A DNA stretch of 64,000 nt from Planctomycetota bacterium (GTDB lineage: Bacteria; Planctomycetota; UBA1135; GCA-002686595). Within the stretch, counting starts at the first letter, position 1; each line of letters begins with the position of its first letter. The stretch spans positions 37,849 to 101,848 of the forward strand of contig JAPKBR010000006.1 of the NCBI GenBank assembly GCA_028823345.1, given 5' to 3'. The position numbers and the translations under genes were made by a program. Below the pieces are notes generated by a model that was given only the letters and a program-made list of their open reading frames with translations, was not told where the DNA came from and ran no database searches. This document shows, piece after piece, positions 39,701 through 48,900 of the stretch.

Positions 39701-40136
39701 AGGTCGCGCCCAGGTCCCCGGGTGCCCCTGCCAGGGCTGCTTCAAGGAAACCGACGCGTTCGTCGAAGGCTCCCTCGAGGTGAGCCAGCCGTGCACGCAG
39801 GTACGCCAAGCGCGGGGAGGCGGGTTCCAGGTCTGTCCAACGATCGAGCCACTTGCGGCAAGTGATCAGGTCCATGTCGAGCAACTCGATCTGGGCTGCG
39901 ATCAAGAGGTCATCGGGGCTCGGGATCTTGCGTTCGACCAGGGGCGCTATCTCCGCCCGGGCGCGGCCCCCATCAGCCTGCCCAAAAAACACCACAGCGC
40001 GTTCGCGGCGCAAGATGTCCCCTGTAGAAGGGAGCTCCCCGTTCTTTTCTTGACTCGAAGGGTCTGGACCCTGGCCGCAAGCGACAATGGCACAGGCGAT
40101 CAACAATAGGAAACAGAGGCGTGGCGCGCTGGGCAT
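36726..40136 (-). CDS. Giant FG-GAP/VCBS and ASPIC/UnbV lipoprotein
   Basis: This 1136-residue protein starts at ATG 40136, where a lipoprotein signal begins (LCFLLLIACAIVACG). Residues ~40-200 are a helical TPR-like part. Residues ~250-590 hold about six FG-GAP/VCBS repeats with Ca-binding DxDxDGxxD-type loops (DLNGDRRPDLV, DHDHDGDLDLLL, DLDGDQDVDLVF, DWNADGRVDLIV, DLDLDGYADLVW). An ASPIC/UnbV module follows (~620-700). The last ~430 residues are an unassigned domain starting near FLYTWNGETYTFISDVLG. Such proteins are extracellular, Ca-dependent and of unknown function, and are common in planctomycetes and acidobacteria. Confidence 0.9.
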   Translation of the reverse strand: MPSAPRLCFLLLIACAIVACGQGPDPSSQEKNGELPSTGDILRRERAVVFFGQADGGRARAEIAPLVERKIPSPDDLLIAAQIELLDMDLITCRKWLDRWTDLEPASPRLAYLRARLAHLEGAFDERVGFLEAALAGAPGDLGATYSLAGAMQDRDFESDEAWEVAAREALTLYDRIETLGLENGTIWYVSTIYRQFLLAADLGEDKRMDHYKTIWNALVQQGAKPISDQGLNEGSLARVIAPRPLGQGPSAQAQVPPFTVSMDILPDWKGAQSFGVHDLNGDRRPDLVAAGELGLRVALGQEDGTFAQQVLRPETTAGFAALDLNKDDDWDLVWWNESQVGIIEQDEGAFVPTPIALPTAGATVRQVSLVDHDHDGDLDLLLATDSGPRLWRNDGAGEVPDDPELPRGSFVDVTAEAKLPTEWPCHWCAVEDLDGDQDVDLVFGGPKGIWIASSLRGGNFTNVASTVFGAQTPPAGHAGLLADWNADGRVDLIVANEEGSSLWLGQGDQTLLRTGDLPPIPAGSQPRETDLDLDGYADLVWGAAQPMGLLAVGHDMAAEFSLGTDTGSGLAVASDLDFSLDPDLAMELISLNASGVHIWRTEDRSGHGIRLRWIGQKDNRQGIGAVIELRAKERYRRVYWKGDTEVLGIGPAEWADVVRVLWPNGVSNNHLNLERGDMTILSEDFGVQPEGLIGSCPFLYTWNGETYTFISDVLGITPLGLPMAPGMIVPPDHDEYVLVRGDQLKPKDGILELQFTEELREVTYLDAVHLEAIDHPADIEVFPNERFSFPPFPETHLHTMQGALAPTSAIGSDGKDWTAELAKEDSVHAQHFKTYRGQYLGLAEPHFLELTFDTEAVQNAKQLRLLCTGWFYWTDASVNMAAGRTPGLGFTPPMLMVPGPDGTWVPTGPPVGFPAGKTKTMVIDVSQILNPEDPRLRIFSSLTLYWDRIALAVCGDDAPRVITALAPTSARLWKRGFSAPLESGRDDLPERFEWETLADLPRWDQHPGRYTKLGESLPLVQTIDDQFCVLGSGDCLTLQFDASALPPLPEGWTRDYQVFFDGWAKDRDPNTIEALTVEPLPFHGMSGYPYGEDEQFPNTPAHQEWRDEWQTRQGKKLLAPIAPALFDAWTPGKGY

Positions 40137-40295
40137 GGGGGATCGGGGTACAGGTAGATGAAGCCGGGGTGAAAGCCTCAGGCGGGAATCTGAATTGCAG
40201 AATACGGGCCTGGAATCCGGATCAATAGTCCCAAGAATCAAAACCTTCCCTGGGCTTGGTTGGGGTTCCCGCGCTTGGATCGGTAGCATGGCCCC

Positions 40296-42470
40296 ATGGA
40301 GGGACAGACCAAGTACGGGCGGCCACAGACGAGCTTCGAGGGTTGGGGCCCCCTTGTTGTGCTGCTGGCCATCGTGGTCTTTTGCGGACTGCTGACCGGG
40401 GCTCTGGGCAAGTTGCCCCGGGCCCGCGACCATCGTGCGGACCCGGAACTGTTTTCAGCTGGCCGCGCCATGCGCAGTTTGGAACACATTCTCGGTTCAG
40501 AGGGAGCCCACCCGGCGGGCAGTTTGGCCGCCGAACGGGTGCGCTCCAATTTGGCGGCCGAATTGTTGCGCAAGGGCTGGCAGCCCGAAGAACACGTGCA
40601 GTCCATCGCCACTGAATGGGCCACGGGAACCGTCCACAATTGGACCGTGGAGATCGAGGGCAAGAATCCCGAGGACGGTTGGATCGTGCTCATGGCCCAC
40701 ACGGACTCGGTGGCTGCGGGGCCTGGTGTGTCGGACGACTTGGCCGGGGTTGCGGTGGTGATCGAAGCGGCTCGTGCCCTTTGCGCGGCCGGTCAACCGG
40801 AGCGCAGCCTGCTGCTGGTGTTCAGTGACGCAGAGGAAGATGGTCTGTGCGGGGCCGAGGCCTTTGCCTCCCAGGATCCGCGCATGGGCCAGGTCCTGTG
40901 TGCGCTTAATCTGGAGGCGCGTGGTTGCCGCGGTCCTTCGATCATGTTCCAGACCGGACCCGGCAGCGGTGACCTGCTGCGCAACTACGCCCGCCATGCG
41001 GAACGGCCCTTCGCGGATTCGCTTTCCGTAGAAGCCTATCGGCGCATGCCCAATGACACGGATCTGAGCATGTTCATCGAACGCCAAGTCCCGGGGATGA
41101 ACTTTGCGTTCATCGAAGGCAAGGAGGCCTACCACACGGCGCTCGATGACTTGGACCACATCTCGCCTGCGAGTCTCCAGCACCAAGGGGAGCAGTTTTT
41201 GGCGGGGCTTAGGGCGGCCCAGGTGGCGGACTTTTCCGGAGCTTCTGGACCCATGCCCGTGTGGACTGCAATCGGCAGTCGGACCCTGCTCATCATGCGT
41301 TCCTCCACCCTCCAGATCGGCGCGATCTTGCTGCTGCTCGTGATTGTGCTCGGCGTGCGTCAACACGCCGGCCGTGAAGAGAACCGGGGAGCCAATTGGA
41401 CAGGAGCATTCCTGAGCTGGCCCCTTTGGGTCTGCATCTTGTTGTTTGGAATAATCGTACCCGGGCAGGTCTTGGCTTGGATTGCCGGGAAGCCGGACCC
41501 CGGCTACACCCAGGCCCCGTTGTTCTGGTTGCTGAGCACCGCAGCCAGCCTGGCCCTGGCCGGGGTCGTGGTCTTTCCCCTGATGCGAAGGGTGGGGCTG
41601 ATCGCCGCCTATGGGGCGAGTCTTGTTTGGCAGGCGATCGCGCTCAGCGCCATTGCTTTTGGTGCGCCGGGAGCCGGGGCCTGGCTCATGGTGGTGTTGA
41701 CCCTTGGGGCCCTGGGTCTGATTGCTGGGCTCCTGCGAGGTGGGTTCAGGGGCTTGAGGGGAGCGAGTTTTTGGCTCCTGGGGCCGGTGCTCATGGTAAC
41801 CCTGCCCCTGGTCCGGTTTCTGGCCGCAGCCTATGGTACGACGACACCTGAGATTCCGGCGTTGATGCTGTTGCTGGTGGGGATGCCGGCCCTCACCAGT
41901 CTTGCCAGCTTGTCCCCGAGCCGTTGCCGAAAATTGTCCATGGGGGCCGGCGGCGTCCTGCTGTTCGCCAGCATCCTTTTGCTGTTCATGCCCATGGCCA
42001 CCGATGACTTGCCTAGGCGTCAAAATATCATTCTGGTGTCCGAGGAGGGCGAGCCCCTGCGCCGCAAGGACCATGGGGAGTTCGAACGAACCTGGGATGA
42101 GAATCAATTCACACCGCGGTTCACCGAAGCCAGTCGTGTGCAAGAGGCAGATGGGCAGCGGGTTACAGGGCGCCTTTCCGGGGGAGGCCCCTGGGGCTCT
42201 CTCGAATTCCATGGCCTGATGCACATTCGACTGGGCGGGCGCGAATTCGATGGTCAGAAAACCAACCTCTTCGCCTTGGACCGCGCTGGCATGGAACTCA
42301 GTTTTGTGGTGGGGTCCGAGCCCGCCAAGATCGAGGCCACCCTGCAGACGCCCCTCAAACGCCTTGGGATCGACGGGGATCCCCTGCGCGAACCTTTTCA
42401 CCTGGCCAGTGGCCGCGGGGATCGGCTGATCTGCACGCGTACAGTCTTTGAGCAAGGACAAACCGAATGA
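40296..42470 (+). CDS. Membrane M28 metallopeptidase with C-terminal multi-TM domain
   Basis: This 724-residue protein starts with a TM anchor (PLVVLLAIVVFCGLLTGAL). The M28 catalytic domain (~45-310) has the two-zinc ligands in MAHTDSVAAGPGVSDDLAG, FSDAEEDGLCGAEAF, NDTDLSMF and YHTALDDLDHIS. About eight TM helices follow (~345-590), then a soluble C-terminal domain. The layout matches the ER-peptidase / Fxna-like branch of M28, with the active site outside the cytoplasm. It overlaps the GT39 gene by 4 nt. A long antisense open frame over it is a composition shadow. Confidence 0.9.
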   Translation: MEGQTKYGRPQTSFEGWGPLVVLLAIVVFCGLLTGALGKLPRARDHRADPELFSAGRAMRSLEHILGSEGAHPAGSLAAERVRSNLAAELLRKGWQPEEHVQSIATEWATGTVHNWTVEIEGKNPEDGWIVLMAHTDSVAAGPGVSDDLAGVAVVIEAARALCAAGQPERSLLLVFSDAEEDGLCGAEAFASQDPRMGQVLCALNLEARGCRGPSIMFQTGPGSGDLLRNYARHAERPFADSLSVEAYRRMPNDTDLSMFIERQVPGMNFAFIEGKEAYHTALDDLDHISPASLQHQGEQFLAGLRAAQVADFSGASGPMPVWTAIGSRTLLIMRSSTLQIGAILLLLVIVLGVRQHAGREENRGANWTGAFLSWPLWVCILLFGIIVPGQVLAWIAGKPDPGYTQAPLFWLLSTAASLALAGVVVFPLMRRVGLIAAYGASLVWQAIALSAIAFGAPGAGAWLMVVLTLGALGLIAGLLRGGFRGLRGASFWLLGPVLMVTLPLVRFLAAAYGTTTPEIPALMLLLVGMPALTSLASLSPSRCRKLSMGAGGVLLFASILLLFMPMATDDLPRRQNIILVSEEGEPLRRKDHGEFERTWDENQFTPRFTEASRVQEADGQRVTGRLSGGGPWGSLEFHGLMHIRLGGREFDGQKTNLFALDRAGMELSFVVGSEPAKIEATLQTPLKRLGIDGDPLREPFHLASGRGDRLICTRTVFEQGQTE

Positions 42471-44470
42471 CCAGGGAGTTGATTCGCGGTCGGAGCCCGG
42501 GGACTTGGCTCCTGTTGATCTTGGTGTTGGCCCTCGTGCCCCGGGCCCTGCATTGGATTGAGCGGGGTTCGGACCCTGACTTGAATTATCCCGCGGTGGA
42601 CGCCCATTGGCATGACGCCTATGCCCGGGATCTGGCGGGGTTGGAGCCCGGTTGGCCCGAGGGCTTCGATTCTGCCCAGATCACCGAAGAGCCCCTTCAC
42701 CGACCGCCGGGTTATCCCTGGTTCTTGGCCTTGCTGTATTCCTTGAGCGATGGCAATGTGCGTTTTGTTCTGGCGCTGCAGCACTTGGCTGGACTCTTGT
42801 CCGTGGGTCTTTTGTATTTGCTCGGGCGCGCATTGCGGGGTCCAGCTCTGGGGCTGGTCGCGGCGGGGCTTTACGGCTTAGCCTGGTCGCCCATTTACTT
42901 CGAAGGGGAATTGCACGCGCCTGCCCTTTTGATCCCCCTGGTTCTGGGGGCAATGCTGCTTGCGGTGGGGAACGGGGATGGCCCCAGGCGGCCCCTGTCT
43001 TCCTTTTTGGCGGGGTTGCTGTTTGCCCTCGGGGTTTTGTGTCGTCCCAACTCTTTGTTGCTGGCCCTGGCGGTTGGGGGTTGGGTTTGGCGCCGGGGAG
43101 GAAGGCGTATGGGTGCGTGGCTGTTGGCTGGGCTCGTGCTTTTCCCCGTGCCGTCCTTGGTGCGTAACATTCAAGCCGCTGATCAGGCGGTGCCCATGAC
43201 CACGGGGCTTGGCATCAACCTCTTCTTGGGGCAGAGGGCCGAGGCTGATGGTGTGATCAACAGTGACTTGGGCCAGGAGCTGGGGCGGTACCGCACCTGC
43301 TTTGATTGGCCGAAGGTCGTGGCCCGGTTGTCCGAACAGGAGGGCCGGGTGTTGAGCCATCAGGAGGCGGATGCTCTGCTGCGCTCCCGGGGCATCCGTT
43401 CGGTGTTGGGGGATCCCTTGGGTTTTGTTTCTCGCACTGCAGGTAAGGCGGTCTTGCTCTTGGGTCCCCGGGAAGTGGGGCACAACAAGGAGGTGGAGGT
43501 GGAACGGCAGCACTCGACTCTCTTGTACAGCGCGCCGGTGGAGTTCTCGTTGCTCTTGGGGTTGGCCCTCTTGGCCTTCCTGTTGGGTCGCGTGCAAGGA
43601 TTGGGGGTCATCGGTTGGTCCATGGGTGCTTGGGTCTTGGCGCTCTTGCCTTTCTTTGTGGCGGCCCGTTATCGGGTGCCCCTGGTGCCGCTCTTGGCCT
43701 TGCCCGCTGGGGCGGGGGTGATCGGGTTGGTGGAGCGCTTGCGGGAAGGGCGCAAGGTGTGGTTGCGGGTTGCGGTGGCTCTGTCCTTGCCATTTCTACT
43801 GGGGCTCTTGCCTGGGCCAGACCTGGGCGTACCCGGCGTGCGCTACCACCTGGACCGGGGGCGTGCCTATTTCCGTGCAGAAGCATATGTGGATGCGGGG
43901 GAAGAATTCGACGCGGCCCTTGAGTTAGCGCCGGGGGCCGCCGCAGGTTTGTATGAGCGAGGTCTCGTGCACTTGACCCAAAGCCAGTGGCCCGCCGCCC
44001 AAACGGCCTTCGAAGGTGTTTTGTCTAAGGAGCCCCGGCATGGCAAGGCCGCGGCGAACCTGGGCAAGTTGCTCTTGGATCGGGGCCAGGTCCGTTCTGC
44101 TGCCCGGGTGATTGCTGTGGCACTCGCCGAAGAGGGGGGGCTTCCCCAGGTGGTTGAATTGGTGCGTCTCTGTGTGATTCGCCTGGCGGCGGACCCTGAT
44201 CCGAACCGACGGGACGGTGCCCTGGCTTTGGCCCTAGGGGATCAATTCTTGGCTCAGAGAGGTGCGGGGGACGGTCTTCCCGAGGCCCTGCGCGCTGCGG
44301 CCATGGCGGAGTTGGGAGACTTTCCGGGGGCCATAGCCGCCGCCGAACGGGCCCTTCTGCAAGCCCAAGCCGCAGCCAACAGGTCTGCGGTCCAAGCCGT
44401 ATCCAACCAGCTGGCGGGCTACCGCCGGGGGCAGCCCTTCAGAATGTCTCCCCAGCCCCGATCCAATTGA
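42467..44470 (+). CDS. GT39/PMT-like membrane glycosyltransferase with C-terminal TPR domain
   Basis: This 667-residue protein has about 9-10 hydrophobic segments up to ~450. The first loop has acidic residues (DAHWHDAYARDL) and EEPLHRPPGYPWFLALLY, the PMT_2/GT39 signature. Residues ~460-660 are soluble TPR-like repeats (AYVDAGEEFDAALELAPGAA, QWPAAQTAFEGVLSKEPRHG). The enzyme would transfer a sugar from a polyprenyl phosphate donor to an acceptor on the outside. The DPM1-like enzyme at 14.6 kb is a possible donor supplier (inference). It is coupled to the peptidase upstream and the sulfatase-like gene downstream. Confidence 0.87.
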   Translation: MTRELIRGRSPGTWLLLILVLALVPRALHWIERGSDPDLNYPAVDAHWHDAYARDLAGLEPGWPEGFDSAQITEEPLHRPPGYPWFLALLYSLSDGNVRFVLALQHLAGLLSVGLLYLLGRALRGPALGLVAAGLYGLAWSPIYFEGELHAPALLIPLVLGAMLLAVGNGDGPRRPLSSFLAGLLFALGVLCRPNSLLLALAVGGWVWRRGGRRMGAWLLAGLVLFPVPSLVRNIQAADQAVPMTTGLGINLFLGQRAEADGVINSDLGQELGRYRTCFDWPKVVARLSEQEGRVLSHQEADALLRSRGIRSVLGDPLGFVSRTAGKAVLLLGPREVGHNKEVEVERQHSTLLYSAPVEFSLLLGLALLAFLLGRVQGLGVIGWSMGAWVLALLPFFVAARYRVPLVPLLALPAGAGVIGLVERLREGRKVWLRVAVALSLPFLLGLLPGPDLGVPGVRYHLDRGRAYFRAEAYVDAGEEFDAALELAPGAAAGLYERGLVHLTQSQWPAAQTAFEGVLSKEPRHGKAAANLGKLLLDRGQVRSAARVIAVALAEEGGLPQVVELVRLCVIRLAADPDPNRRDGALALALGDQFLAQRGAGDGLPEALRAAAMAELGDFPGAIAAAERALLQAQAAANRSAVQAVSNQLAGYRRGQPFRMSPQPRSN

Positions 44471-44472
44471 AC

Positions 44473-45822
44473 ATGCGACTCACCACCTTGATCCTCCAGG
44501 TTTTTGGCCTTTTGACCCTCCTGGTCAGTTGCGGAAAACCCACGCAACCCAACGTGGTGGTGATCGTGATCGACACCCTGCGTGCGGATCGAGTGGGGCC
44601 CGAGGCCGCGGCTCTGACTCCTTATTTGGGCAAGTTCGCCCAGGGCGCGGTGAGCTTTGATCAGTGCCATGCCCATGCCCCTTGGACCTTGCCCTCTTGC
44701 GCTGCGATCTTGAGCGGAGTGCACCCGGCGGAACACGGAGCCGGCGGCAACCTTGATGCGGGTATGCGCGGACTGGGCCAAGATGTGGGGACTTTGGTGC
44801 AACCCTTTAGCCAGGCGGGCTACGACACCCATGCGATTGTGAACGTGGCTTTCTTGGACAAGACCTTTGGGGTCACCCGGGATTTTGGCGGCCTTGATGC
44901 GGTGTACTTTAGCAGCAACACCGAGGTCCGTCGGGCTGCGCCCACGACCCAAGCGGCTTTGAAATGGCTAGACCAAGAGCGCGACGAGCCCTTCCTGTTG
45001 TTCGTGCACTACTTTGATCCCCATGCGGTCTATGATCCGCCGCAGCCCTTTCGCCGGCGCTTTGCGAAGGATCAGGACAAGAAGGACGAGTCCTTTGTGT
45101 TCGGCACCCGCAAGCACATGATGGCCCTCCGGGCTGGACAGTTGGATTTGAATCCGCGTTTGATTGGCCGTGCTGAAGCCCTCTATAACGGGGAAGTGGC
45201 TTACACCGATGCGGAAGTGGGTCGCTTGCTCGATGGATTGAGCCAACGGGGTTTGGATGAAAACTCCATCGTGGTGATCACCGGGGATCATGGGGAAGAG
45301 TTCTTGGATCACGGAGGTTTTGAGCACGGTCACACCCTGTATGACGAGTTGACCCATGTGCCTCTCTTGATTCGGGTTCCGGGAAAGGAACCCAAGGGCG
45401 TGTCGCAGATCGTGCGTCACGTGGATTTGGCCCCGACCCTCTGCGAGCTGGCGGACCTTGGGCCCCTCGAATCTTTTGTGGGCCGCAGCTTGGTTGGGCT
45501 GATGGATGGCACGGATGATCAGCCGCGGCCCGTGTTGGCCCAAGGGAACATGTGGGGGCCGGATTTGACTTCTTACCGCAGCGCCGGGTGGAAGCTCATT
45601 CGGGCGGGGGACGGAAAGCAGGAGTTGTACAATCTGAGCCTTGACCCCAGGGAGCAAACGAATTTGGCGGCCAGCGATGGAGAGGCCCTGAGGCGTTTGG
45701 GGCAGCAGTTGGACCTGGCTCTGCGCGGAATGGCGGCCCTTGGGGGCTCCAATCAGGTGAAGGTTACGCCGGAGTTACAAGCCTGGATGCAGGCTTTGGG
45801 GTACGGAGGCGAATCGCAATAG
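44473..45822 (+). CDS. Sulfatase-family lipoprotein with Thr in place of the formylglycine Cys/Ser
   Basis: This 449-residue protein has a lipobox (LLTLLVSC, Cys 20) then the alkaline-phosphatase/sulfatase fold: VVIVIDTLRADRVG, APWTLPSCAAILSGVHPAEHG, FVHYFDPHAVYDPP, ITGDHGEEFLDHGGFEHGHTLYDELTHVPLLIRVPG. The nucleophile position of the (C/S)-x-P-S-R motif is T72 (T-L-P-S-C), so formylglycine cannot form. A Thr nucleophile is used by phosphotransferases and LtaS-like enzymes of the superfamily, so a phospho-substrate is more likely than a sulfate. ATG 44473 is chosen; TTG 44467, overlapping the GT39 stop, is possible. Confidence 0.87.
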   Translation: MRLTTLILQVFGLLTLLVSCGKPTQPNVVVIVIDTLRADRVGPEAAALTPYLGKFAQGAVSFDQCHAHAPWTLPSCAAILSGVHPAEHGAGGNLDAGMRGLGQDVGTLVQPFSQAGYDTHAIVNVAFLDKTFGVTRDFGGLDAVYFSSNTEVRRAAPTTQAALKWLDQERDEPFLLFVHYFDPHAVYDPPQPFRRRFAKDQDKKDESFVFGTRKHMMALRAGQLDLNPRLIGRAEALYNGEVAYTDAEVGRLLDGLSQRGLDENSIVVITGDHGEEFLDHGGFEHGHTLYDELTHVPLLIRVPGKEPKGVSQIVRHVDLAPTLCELADLGPLESFVGRSLVGLMDGTDDQPRPVLAQGNMWGPDLTSYRSAGWKLIRAGDGKQELYNLSLDPREQTNLAASDGEALRRLGQQLDLALRGMAALGGSNQVKVTPELQAWMQALGYGGESQ

Positions 45823-45900
45823 GGATTGGGGCGCTCACCGACCCCTCATCCCATTGAAAGGCCGAAGATCCGCCGTCTGTCCCCGTATCATGGGAACCTC

Positions 45901-48900
45901 ATGGCACGATCTCAGCGACCTCTCTTCCTTTTGGCTATTCCTCTCATCGTGCTCGCGGTGGCGGGCTCGTTTTACCTGGGGACGGACCCTCCTCCCGCGT
46001 CCCCGACCCTGGGGGATCAGCCCCTGACCCAAGCGCCATTGTCCCCAAGCAATGGGGCTGCGGTGAACCTTCAAGGGGATCAGCCTGGACCCCAAGAGGC
46101 TCAGCCCCTGCGGGCGGTGGCAGAGGATGATGGGGCCGAGGCAGCAGCGCGGGCAGCCGCTCCCCGGCGAGTGGTGCGCGGCGCGCGCGTGCCCCGGGCC
46201 TCCCATTTTGTGGAGGGACGGGTTCAGCTTCCCGAGGGCACTCCCCTGGACGAAGAGATTTACGTGATTGCTTCGGGCCGCCGATTCAAGACTCTCGCCG
46301 GCCACCCCGATGAGTATTCAGCCCCGGTGGATACGGATGGCAATTTCCGCGTGGCATTTGCCGAAGGCACCCGCAAAGGACGGATTTGGATTGCTGGCCG
46401 CTATTGCTTCAGTTCAGGCAACAAGGTGATTGATCCCACCAACCCCGAAGACACCAACGCTTTGTTGCTCGAACCTTCCCTGGGCGGCCGGTTTGATGTG
46501 GAAGTCGTTGCTCCCCGCGCCGCGGCGGGGGATCTTGAGTTTCATGAAAAGGTTACGGTCGAAATGCGTGAAAATCGCAACTGGGCCGGTTCCGGATCCA
46601 GGGTGGGAGTGCGTACGAAGGATGTGCACTTCGAGATCGGAGGGGTGAACCCCCAGAAGGATTTTTTGGTGGAGGCGCGCCACCCCGACTTTGCCAATGG
46701 CGAAACCAAGGGGCTCAAGGCTGAACCGGGCGTGGTAACTCAGGTCGTGGTTAACTTCGGCCGGGGAGCAACCATTTCCGGCGAGGTCAGGAACATTAAG
46801 GGGGAGCTCATCACCCATGCCTCCGTGATGGCCTTGACCGTTGCGCAGGCGAGGAGCCGCAACCCCTTCATGAACGAGAAAATCGATGAGATGGTCGAGG
46901 GCGGAGACGGGACTTTTGAACTAGTGGGGGTGCCCCCAGGGGACTTGATCGTGCTAGTCGCCGCTGATGGGTACTTGGAATTGCGCTACCCCCTCGGCGA
47001 AATAGTGGAGGGCGAGGTCCGCACAAGTTTAATGCTGTCTATGGACAGGGGCTTGACCGTAGAGGGCTCGGTGACCTGGGCCAAGGGCTCTCCCGCAGGT
47101 GGCGCCATGGTGCGTCTGAGTCAAAAAACCGAATTCATGAGCTTTCCTTACGAGGCGATCATGGGCGAGGTCAAGGTCGGTGCCGATGGCGAATTTTCGT
47201 TCAGTGGATTGGGCGAGGGGAAGTGTCACCTGGAAGCGACATCTTTTGAGCGGGGCTATGTAGCCCCGGCGGAAGCCAGCCTGCGTGAGCGTTTGCTCGA
47301 TCCGCCCCCCGTGTGGCGCGCCGTGGAAGCGGATGTGAAACCCAGCCGGCGTGGCCTGGTGCTGATCCTTTCCGAGGGCCAGACCGTTCCTGGGCAGGTG
47401 CTCGATGACGAGGGGAATCCCGTCCCCCGGTTTCAGATCACTGCTACTCCGGCCAGCAACAACATTCTCTCTAACACTGCGCGTAAGCCGATCAAGGATC
47501 GCTTCCGCGCCCAGGATGGACATTTCGATTTGGCAGGTCTTCAGGATGGAAGCTGGACTCTTGTGGCCCGGGGCCTGGGCTTTGGCACCGGGGATGAGCA
47601 GGAAATTACCGTGCCATTCGATGGAGAGGTCGCCCTGCGTTTGCCCCGTGAATCGAAATTGAGCGGCGTGGTGCGCGATCCATCGGGCAAGCCTATTGAA
47701 GGGGCCCAAGTCAACGGCCGCCACGGGGGCAGCAAAGATGCGCGCACGGAAACCGACGAGGCTGGGGCCTTTGATCTGGTGCGGCTCAACCCCGGTGAGG
47801 TGGTGATTTCTGCGAGCCATGAATCTTGGGCCAACAGCCCGAAGCAGACTTTGTTCGTGGCCGCAGGAGATACGGGCGAGGGGGCTCTCTTGACCCTCCG
47901 AAGGGGTGCTACTTTGACCGTGGAAATGCACACGGCGCTGGGCAAGATCAACGATCGCCAAGTCCGCCTCAGTGGACCGAGTTGGAAGAGCGGGAACACC
48001 GACGAATCGGGTTCGGTGCTTTTCGAGGGCCTTGAGCCTGGTGCCTACACGGTCAGTCTGGAAGCTCCCCGTAGCGGTAGGAGAGGAGACCGCGACCAGT
48101 GGGTTCTGAACAACGCAAACAAGGAGGAGGTCAAGGTCACGCTGGTGGACGAAGAGCGCCGCATCGTGGTGCTTGGCACGCCTTCTCCCACTGCGGTCAC
48201 CGTTTCTGGAACCGTGAGGTCCGCTGGGGAAGGGGTTGCCAAGGCGGCGGTCTCGGTACTGGATCCAGAGAATCCCAACCAGCAGTTGGCCGCTACCCTG
48301 GCGGATGTGGACGGGAACTTTGAATTGGTGGTTGATCAGCCGGGGACCTATCAATTCATGGTCGGTCGCGGTTGGTCAAGCCAGGGAGTTTTCCCGGTGA
48401 CCATCGAGGGGGGGGCGCGTTACAGCGTGGATTTCGAGTTACCCAGTGCAGGTCTGGATGGCATCATCCGCGGGCCTTCGGGAGTGCTTGTGGGGGCCAC
48501 CATTGCTTTGGCGGTCACCATTGATGGCGTAGAGGTCGGCGGACGCTCTCGCCGACGTACGACCCGCTCCGGAGTGGACGGACGCTACAACTTTCCGGAT
48601 TTGAGCCCCGGTACCTACAACCTGCGGGCCATGGAATCAGATCCGGGAGACCTGGCTGGGGGCGCTATCTTGGTCGAAGGCTTGGAGGTGGAAGCAGAGG
48701 GAACCACCCTCGACATCGACCTTGAATTGGCAGGCACTCTAGAGGGCACCGTGCGTGACGCGGATGGCAATGGCTTACGTCGAGCGACCTTGGACGTCAC
48801 CACCGAAGACGGAACTAGAATCATGTTAGCTTCCTGGGTGCGAACCCGCGGGGGTGGTTCCTACACCATGACCGGGTTGGCCCCGGGAGACGTGTGGGTG

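Noticed and set aside
40497..42461. 654-codon open frame antisense to the M28 peptidase gene
   Set aside because: GC-rich codon bias on the plus strand opens this frame; its translation is low-complexity Gln/His/Arg/Gly/Pro with no domain, while the plus strand encodes a clear M28 enzyme.
47029..48354. 441-codon antisense frame over the carboxypeptidase-regulatory repeat gene
   Set aside because: Composition shadow; the plus-strand repeats are unmistakable.
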